NCBI GenBank assembly: GCA_007116525.1
Contig: SKIH01000057.1
Coordinates: forward strand, 1-10,452
Length of the DNA stretch: 10,452 bases
Source of the DNA: Bacilli bacterium
Lineage (GTDB): Bacteria > Bacillota_I > Bacilli_A > RF39 > UBA660
Direction of reading: 5' to 3'
Shown: positions 6,016 through 10,452 of the stretch, piece by piece
How positions within the stretch are numbered: position 1 is the stretch's first letter
How the letters are laid out: every line of letters starts with the position of its first letter
The notes under the pieces: model-generated
The model's input: the letters and a program-made list of their open reading frames with translations, nothing else
Told to the model about the DNA's origin: nothing
The model's database searches: none
Made by a program: the position numbers and the translations under genes

Positions 6016-8155
6016 AATCATTAAATCTCGATCTAAGTTCAATATTATAAACTCCATCTTCATCAACCGTATATTCAGTTACAAAACCAAAGCCATTTAT
6101 ATTATAAGATATATTCACCATATCTAATAATTTTCTAACTTCATATGAAGAGTACCCTCTTAATCTTGGTAATTCAAACTGACTATAATTAGTAACTAAA
6201 AATACTCTGTCTCCAACTAAAAGTCTAGTATTTGGCATATGGCTTTGTTTTAAAACTCTATTTCCATCACCTATTACAATTGGATTTAAACCATCATTAG
6301 ATAACTCTATTCTAACTAACTCCGGATCCCTGTTGACATAGTTAGATAAAAACACATCTTGAAGATTTCCATTATTAATATTTTCTTGTTTAATATTTTT
6401 ATACTTTGCAATACTACTCACTATATCTCTAGTAGCATTCACAACTGCAGTATTTCTTCCCCAAGTAGGTTTTTTTACGGCACTATATATAATTATTTCT
6501 GGATCATCATACGGAAACATCCCACTAAATGAATAAATCATATTATTATTTCCAGTAGAATATCTTCCTGTAGCAAAATCATAAATTTGAGCTGTTGCGG
6601 TTTTACCAATAAGATCTAATCCTTCTATTTTATAAGGTCTACCAGTTGTTCCAGGATTGTCCTCGTGAATAACATTATACATTAATCTTTTCATTTCATT
6701 TGCAGTACTAGGAGATATAACCTGCCCTTTTGATACTACACTATTTTCAAAAGCAATTTCTCCATCAGAAGTTTCAATCCTCTCAATAATTCGAGGTTTA
6801 ATCATCTCACCATTGTTAGCAAACATAGTCATTGCTTGCATATGTTGAATAGCGGTAGTTGTTATACCTTGACCATATCCTGCTGCTACTATTTCACTGT
6901 CATATCTAAACGATACTTGACCTGGTCTTTCTCTTGGAAGTGAAATTCCTGTCAATCTTCCAAAACCATAATCATCTAAACAATCTTTTAAATCGCCACC
7001 AGATATTTTATTTTGAAGCATATGTCCAATACCAACATTAGCAGAATATTCATAGCCTAATTCATAATTTATTTCTCCCCAACCATCACGATGCCAGTTA
7101 TAAATAGTATCGTCAGTTAATCTAATATACTTACTATCAAATGTAGCATTACCATCATAAGTTCCTTTTTCCATAGCACATGCATAAGTATAAGTTTTCA
7201 TAGTAGATCCAGGCTCAAATGCAAATGAAGTCATAGGATTTTCATAATTAGTAATATTCAATAAATTAGGGTTATACGAAGGTGTTGTTGCACTTCCTAA
7301 AATATTACCAGTTTTTGCATCCATTGCGATTACCATTAACCATTCTGGGTTGTAAATTCTATCATTTTCTTTAACTGCATCCTCTAAAAATCTTTGAATA
7401 TTGGAATCGATAGTTAAATAAATATTTGATCCATCAATAGGCGGATTATTTATAGCAGTAGTTCCAGGTATTCTAAAACCTTGAATACTTACTTGATATT
7501 CAGTAAATCCATCTTCCCCTCTTAAAATGGAGTCATACATAGATTCAACGCCAAGTTCACCAACGATTTGCTCAATTTCTTCACCATCAACTTCGACCAT
7601 ATTTTTCTTTGCATATCCTGTAACATATGATGCAAAATCGCCATTTGGATAATATCTTCTTTGATTTTCAATAAAAGAAATTCCAGGAAGTTTAAGTTTT
7701 GAAATTTCTTCTTTAGTAGTTTCCCCTATGTTTCTACCACCAGGACCAAGTTCTACTTGGTATAAATTTAAATTTAATAAGTGTAGTATTCTTTCTTCGC
7801 TCATATCTATGATCGAAGACAATGCTCTTGCAGTCATTTCTTTATCGACAACATGAGCCGGATTATTTGGATTTTTTGTTCTAGAATCACTCAAATAAGC
7901 AAAAACAGTATAAGACGAAACATTACTAGCAAGTAAATTTCCATCGATATCCAAAATACTACCTCTCTTAGCTGGAATAGTTACTTTTCTCGTTCTTCTA
8001 TTAGCAGCCATCTGTCTTAGATTTCTGCCGTCTACCTCTTCTGGAATAGATACTCTAACTAAACCTAAAAAAAGCATTAAAAAACAAAAACTAAAAAATA
8101 AAAATGAAACGCGCTCAGCAGTAACAATTTTTTTATTTTTTGATTTTTGTTTCAT
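6014..8155 (-). CDS. Class B penicillin-binding protein with PASTA domains (PBP2B/PBP2X/FtsI type)
   Basis: This is a septal peptidoglycan transpeptidase of 713 residues, crosslinking stem peptides outside the membrane. After a short basic tail there is one signal-anchor helix (about 14-36), then a PBP dimerisation domain with the family motif AKRGSILDIDGNLLA. The transpeptidase domain follows with STMK (S317, K320), SAN (371-373) and KTA (518-520). Two PASTA-like modules (about 600-660 and 660-710) end the protein, as in PBP2X/PBP2B. The third motif is normally KTG or KSG; here the codon is GCA, giving KTATAQ. I start at ATG 8153-8155, eight bases after GAGG (8164-8167). An upstream in-frame GTG at 8162-8164 would overlap that ribosome site. 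It directly follows the ftsL-like gene, so it is almost certainly the divisome partner. Confidence 0.93.
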   Translation of the reverse strand: MKQKSKNKKIVTAERVSFLFFSFCFLMLFLGLVRVSIPEEVDGRNLRQMAANRRTRKVTIPAKRGSILDIDGNLLASNVSSYTVFAYLSDSRTKNPNNPAHVVDKEMTARALSSIIDMSEERILHLLNLNLYQVELGPGGRNIGETTKEEISKLKLPGISFIENQRRYYPNGDFASYVTGYAKKNMVEVDGEEIEQIVGELGVESMYDSILRGEDGFTEYQVSIQGFRIPGTTAINNPPIDGSNIYLTIDSNIQRFLEDAVKENDRIYNPEWLMVIAMDAKTGNILGSATTPSYNPNLLNITNYENPMTSFAFEPGSTMKTYTYACAMEKGTYDGNATFDSKYIRLTDDTIYNWHRDGWGEINYELGYEYSANVGIGHMLQNKISGGDLKDCLDDYGFGRLTGISLPRERPGQVSFRYDSEIVAAGYGQGITTTAIQHMQAMTMFANNGEMIKPRIIERIETSDGEIAFENSVVSKGQVISPSTANEMKRLMYNVIHEDNPGTTGRPYKIEGLDLIGKTATAQIYDFATGRYSTGNNNMIYSFSGMFPYDDPEIIIYSAVKKPTWGRNTAVVNATRDIVSSIAKYKNIKQENINNGNLQDVFLSNYVNRDPELVRIELSNDGLNPIVIGDGNRVLKQSHMPNTRLLVGDRVFLVTNYSQFELPRLRGYSSYEVRKLLDMVNISYNINGFGFVTEYTVDEDGVYNIELRSRFND

Positions 8156-8166
8156 AAAACACACCT

Positions 8167-8448
8167 CTAGTCATTAATAACAATTATGTTTTCATTATTA
8201 TAAGCAAGTCCCATCTCACTTACAACATCTTTTATTTCATCAAAAGCCGTTATCTCATTAACTCGCATAACCAAGCTTTCATTTCTTCTCTCATAAGTAG
8301 TTATCTCATTGCTTAAATCTTCCACTTTTACATTATAACTACTAATTACTACAGATGCAACCACATTAAAAGACAACCACGAAACAAAACAAAGCAATGC
8401 TAAAGAATATAAATACTTTTCTCCTCTGCATAATTTTATTTTTTTCAT
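8167..8448 (-). CDS. ftsL: FtsL-like cell division membrane protein
   Basis: This 93-residue bitopic protein has a basic cytoplasmic start (MKKIKLCRGEK), one membrane helix (about 13-36) and a short extracellular coiled-coil-like segment (about 40-70, VEDLSNEITTYERRNESLVMRVNEI) ending in an acidic tail. Sequence conservation in FtsL is low, so the call rests on size, topology and place: exactly between rsmH and the class B PBP, where ftsL sits in Bacilli. FtsL forms a trimeric complex with DivIB and DivIC and helps activate the septal synthase. The ribosome site GAGGTGA overlaps the rsmH stop codon, and the PBP follows within 15 bases, so translation of the three genes is probably coupled. 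DivIC would be the other possibility. Confidence 0.8.
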   Translation of the reverse strand: MKKIKLCRGEKYLYSLALLCFVSWLSFNVVASVVISSYNVKVEDLSNEITTYERRNESLVMRVNEITAFDEIKDVVSEMGLAYNNENIIVIND

Positions 8449-8451
8449 ATG

Positions 8452-9372
8452 TCACCTCTTTACCCTTTCGATCACTCTTAGTTTAGAACTCCTAGCACGC
8501 GGATTATTTTTAATTTCCTCTTTACTAGGTTTAACTGTTTTTATAACTTTATAATTAGGTTTCAATTTTTCTGGAACTACCGGCATGTTTTTTAAAATTT
8601 CATCTTCTTTGCTAAATTCATTAAAAATGTTTTTACATATTTTGTCTTCTAGAGAATGAAAAGTAATAACACATATTCTTCCTCCAACACTCAACATTGA
8701 AATAGAATCCCTAAGTGCTTTTTCAAAAACATTTAATTCATCATTAACTTCAATTCTTATAGCTTGAAAAACTTTTCTAGCCGGATGTTTTTCTCTCTTA
8801 TATTTAAAAGGAACAGACTCTTTTATTATTTCTACTAAGTCACTAGTAGTCTTAATAACTTTCTCTTCTCTTTTTAAAACGATATTTTTGGCAATGCTTT
8901 TTGCAAATTTTTCCTCACCATAATTATAAAAAATTTCTACTAACTTATCATAACTATAATTGTTAACCACAAAATGAGCATCAAGTTCATTACTTTGGTC
9001 CATCCTCATATCAATTCTTGCATCACCATGAAAACTGAACCCTCTATCTGAAACATCTAGTTGTGGTGAAGATACCCCTAAGTCAAATAATACTTTATCA
9101 ACCTCGAAAATGTTTTCATTATTTAACTCTTTTTTTAAATGAACAAAATTACTTTTAATAATTTTAAAATTATTTGATATCGCAGACAATTTGGTATAAC
9201 TAGATGAAATGGCTATTTCATCTTGATCAAAGGCGAATAAAAACCCCCCGTTTATTCTTTTAAGTATCTCACTACTATGCCCAGCATAACCTAGCGTCAT
9301 GTCAACAACAACGTCGTCTTCTTTTAATGCTAAGTATTTAATAGATTCGTCCTTAAGTACACTCTTATGCAT
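8452..9372 (-). CDS. rsmH: 16S rRNA (cytosine-1402-N4)-methyltransferase RsmH (MraW)
   Basis: RsmH uses S-adenosylmethionine to methylate N4 of C1402 in the 16S rRNA decoding centre. The 306 residues show the full set of family signatures. These are MHKSVLKDE at the start, the SAM-binding DMTLGYAGHS (24-33), FAFDQDE, VLFDLGVSSPQLD, RGFSFHGDARIDMRM, the HPARKVFQAIRIEVNDEL block, ITFHSLEDKICK and a C-terminal NPRARSSKLRVIER. Length is normal for the family (about 310). The ATG at 9370-9372 has a GGAG (9379-9382) that lies in the last codon of mraZ, so the two are translationally coupled. The usual G-rich GGGGHS loop reads GYAGHS, a tolerated change. The stop is TGA. Confidence 0.97.
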   Translation of the reverse strand: MHKSVLKDESIKYLALKEDDVVVDMTLGYAGHSSEILKRINGGFLFAFDQDEIAISSSYTKLSAISNNFKIIKSNFVHLKKELNNENIFEVDKVLFDLGVSSPQLDVSDRGFSFHGDARIDMRMDQSNELDAHFVVNNYSYDKLVEIFYNYGEEKFAKSIAKNIVLKREEKVIKTTSDLVEIIKESVPFKYKREKHPARKVFQAIRIEVNDELNVFEKALRDSISMLSVGGRICVITFHSLEDKICKNIFNEFSKEDEILKNMPVVPEKLKPNYKVIKTVKPSKEEIKNNPRARSSKLRVIERVKR

Positions 9373-9375
9373 AAA

Positions 9376-9810
9376 TTACTCCATAAAAGTTCCGGAAAAT
9401 AAATTGTCTGCTATATCTGAAAAATTATCTTCATTAGATGAGATAAATTTTTCCCAATTTTCTTTACCCCAAATTTCTATTCTGTCATTCACACCAATAA
9501 CAACACAATCTTTGCTTAAATTGGCGAAGTTAACTAATGGGGTTGCTAACTTTATTCTTCCTTGTTTATCAAATTCGCACTCGGTTGCACCCGATAAGAA
9601 AAATCTCATGAAATTTCTAGCATCTTTTATATTAGGTAAATCTTTATATTTTTTTATAATGTTTTCCCACTCATCTTTTGGATACACGAAAAGACAATTA
9701 TCTAAACCTCTAGTAACAATGAACTTTTCTCCCAGTTCATAACGCATTTTAGAAGGAATAATAATTCTATTCTTATCATCCAAAGAATGATGAAACTCTC
9801 CTATAAACAT
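9376..9810 (-). CDS. mraZ: Transcriptional regulator MraZ
   Basis: MraZ is an AbrB-like double-psi-beta-barrel regulator that forms ring-shaped oligomers and binds repeats in front of its own operon. The 144-residue protein holds both tandem halves: MFIGEFHHSLDDKNRIIIPSKMR (1-23) and, about 75 residues later, ATECEFDKQGRIKLATPL, each with the DxxxR signature. I start at ATG 9808-9810 because MFIGEFxHxLDxKxR is the canonical N terminus and GGTGA (9816-9820) lies five bases upstream. The frame stays open 12 codons further to a GTG, but that stretch is the operator repeat region. It heads the mraZ-rsmH-ftsL-pbp unit. Autoregulation is expected from the repeats just upstream. Confidence 0.96.
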   Translation of the reverse strand: MFIGEFHHSLDDKNRIIIPSKMRYELGEKFIVTRGLDNCLFVYPKDEWENIIKKYKDLPNIKDARNFMRFFLSGATECEFDKQGRIKLATPLVNFANLSKDCVVIGVNDRIEIWGKENWEKFISSNEDNFSDIADNLFSGTFME

Positions 9811-9816
9811 AAAAAT

Positions 9817-9856
9817 CACCCACTTTTCACCACAGTGAACCACCAAGTACCACTAT
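9817..9856 (-). promoter_or_regulatory. MraZ operator: four GTGG repeats at 10-bp period
   Basis: On the minus strand four 10-mers follow each other exactly: ATAGTGGTAC, TTGGTGGTTC, ACTGTGGTGA and AAAGTGGGTG, with GTGG starting at 9853, 9843, 9833 and 9823. The last matches the AAAGTG(G/T) repeat described for MraZ in Mollicutes, and the 10-bp period puts all sites on one face of the helix, as the MraZ ring requires. The array begins at the edge of the -10 element and ends on the mraZ ribosome site, so bound protein would block the promoter start region. A further out-of-phase AGTGGTTGGG lies upstream of the -35 (about 9885-9895). Confidence 0.85.
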
Positions 9857-9883
9857 TGTATCTTTTTTTGTCACCTTTGTAAA
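9855..9883 (-). promoter_or_regulatory. Sigma-A promoter of the mraZ-rsmH-ftsL-pbp unit
   Basis: The -35 TTTACA (9878-9883) and the -10 TACAAT (9855-9860) are 17 bp apart on the minus strand. The expected start near 9848 falls inside the first GTGG repeat and gives a leader of about 38 nt. Confidence 0.75.
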
Positions 9884-9920
9884 TACCCAACCACTAAAAT
9901 TTTACATTTAATATATACTC

Positions 9921-9956
9921 TATAATGTTGCATAAACTTTTTTTTTTTGATATTAT
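9921..9956 (+). promoter_or_regulatory. Candidate promoters for the foldase gene
   Basis: Two overlapping options exist on the plus strand. One is a consensus TATAAT at 9921-9926 with no good -35 (TTTACA at 9901-9906 is only 14 bp away). The other is TTGCAT (9928-9933) and TATTAT (9951-9956) with a 17-bp spacer that contains a run of eleven Ts (9938-9948). Sequence alone does not decide between them. Confidence 0.4.
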
Positions 9957-9981
9957 TGTTTAAGACAGTAAGGAGGAAATT

Positions 9982-10452
9982 ATGGAAAAGGAAACAAAAA
10001 AGAAGAGAAACACGACAAAAAACAGTTCTGCAGCAAAGAAAAGCACAACTAAAAGAGGTGCTACAAAAAAGAAAGAAAGTAATAGTAAAGGGGCTAAACC
10101 GGAAGTTAAAGAAACAAACAAAATTACTAAAACTAAAAAAGAAAGTAATATAGTTTTAGAATTTGTTAATAAATATTTCAAAGATGATAAGCAAGCACTT
10201 ATTTTTGGTGGAATTATTATAGCAGTAGCAATACTAGCTGCTAGCATCGGTTTTGCAATCGCGCAAAAGCCAATACCAACTTTAGAAGATGGTACTCAAA
10301 TACTAGCAGAAATCGATGGAACAGTAATTACTGCCGATGATTTATACTCTACTATGAAAGAAAGAGCAGGATTTGCTATGTTGCTTGAAGAAATTGATAG
10401 TATTATAGTTAGATCTAAAGTAGAAGAATCAGAAGAAGTTATTGCTTACGCT
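9982..10452 (+). CDS. Membrane-anchored PrsA/SurA-like foldase, N-terminal 157 residues
   Basis: An AGGAGG (9971-9976) precedes the ATG by five bases, and the frame is open to the window edge, so the gene is cut off. Residues 1-53 are extremely basic and low in complexity, with about 18 Lys and 2 Arg among Thr, Ser, Asn and Glu. One membrane helix follows (about 72-94, ALIFGGIIIAVAILAASIGF). Outside it begins ILAEIDGTVITADDLYSTMK and then a Leu/Ile-rich helix, the pattern of the SurA/PrsA N-terminal chaperone domain that precedes a parvulin-type prolyl isomerase. PrsA helps secreted proteins and PBPs fold at the outer face of the membrane. There is no lipobox cysteine, so this version is anchored by a helix rather than lipid. 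The isomerase domain is not in the window, and the call is moderate. Confidence 0.7.
   Translation, partial: MEKETKKKRNTTKNSSAAKKSTTKRGATKKKESNSKGAKPEVKETNKITKTKKESNIVLEFVNKYFKDDKQALIFGGIIIAVAILAASIGFAIAQKPIPTLEDGTQILAEIDGTVITADDLYSTMKERAGFAMLLEEIDSIIVRSKVEESEEVIAYA

Noticed and set aside
9299..9742. Plus-strand 147-codon open frame over rsmH and mraZ
   Set aside because: It lies wholly opposite two conserved, well-identified genes, has no convincing ribosome site, and gives no recognisable protein. It is a shadow frame.
9811..9846. Upstream GTG start for MraZ adding 12 residues
   Set aside because: The canonical MraZ N terminus begins at MFIGEF. The extra codons coincide with the operator repeats, and the internal ATG has its own ribosome site.
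9960..10247. Minus-strand frame encoding a very hydrophobic peptide
   Set aside because: It is the complement of the lysine-rich (AAA/AAG) tail and membrane helix of the plus-strand foldase, which explains the Phe/Leu runs. The plus-strand gene has AGGAGG and a sensible domain order.

Overview
The window looks like chromosomal DNA from an AT-rich, low-GC Gram-positive bacterium of the Bacilli/Mollicutes side. Likely candidates are an uncultured Mollicutes-like or Erysipelotrichia-type lineage that still has a cell wall. The grounds are very AT-rich codon use, strong AGGAGG-type ribosome sites, a mraZ-rsmH-ftsL-pbp cluster with a PASTA-bearing PBP, a Bacillus-type DnaE, and TGA used as a stop (rsmH, the DUF1292 gene) with TGG for tryptophan, so the code is standard. 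The exact taxon is inference.

Right end (about 7.2 to 10.45 kb, and on to 6.0 kb): two units diverge from the gap at about 9811-9981. Leftward (minus strand) runs mraZ - rsmH - ftsL-like - PBP2B/2X-like transpeptidase, tightly packed, from a sigma-A promoter (TTTACA-17-TACAAT). Directly downstream of that promoter are four GTGG repeats at exact 10-bp spacing, the expected operator for MraZ. The unit ends in an AT-rich intrinsic terminator at 5985-6015. Rightward (plus strand) starts a truncated gene for a membrane-anchored PrsA/SurA-type foldase with a lysine-rich cytoplasmic tail.

Middle (about 0.43 to 5.99 kb): a DNA metabolism unit on the minus strand, dnaE - HD-domain hydrolase - recG, starting from an extended -10 promoter. 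In the 170-bp gap between dnaE and the HD gene lies the least ordinary element in the window. On the plus strand, opposite to all neighbouring genes, there is a TTGACA-17-TAATAT promoter followed by two perfect hairpins, a C/U-rich unpaired stretch and a strong intrinsic terminator. Together these predict a free-standing small RNA of about 97 nt that is also antisense to the leader of the HD gene.

Left end (1 to 0.43 kb): a small acidic DUF1292/YrzB-like protein, followed 4 nt later by a GTG-started reading frame that runs off the window.

No insertion sequence, phage gene, CRISPR array, tRNA or rRNA was seen. The protein-coding content is ordinary housekeeping. The points of interest are the small RNA, the MraZ operator, the altered third transpeptidase motif of the PBP, the compact DnaE, and the unusual foldase with a homopolymer tract in a candidate promoter.
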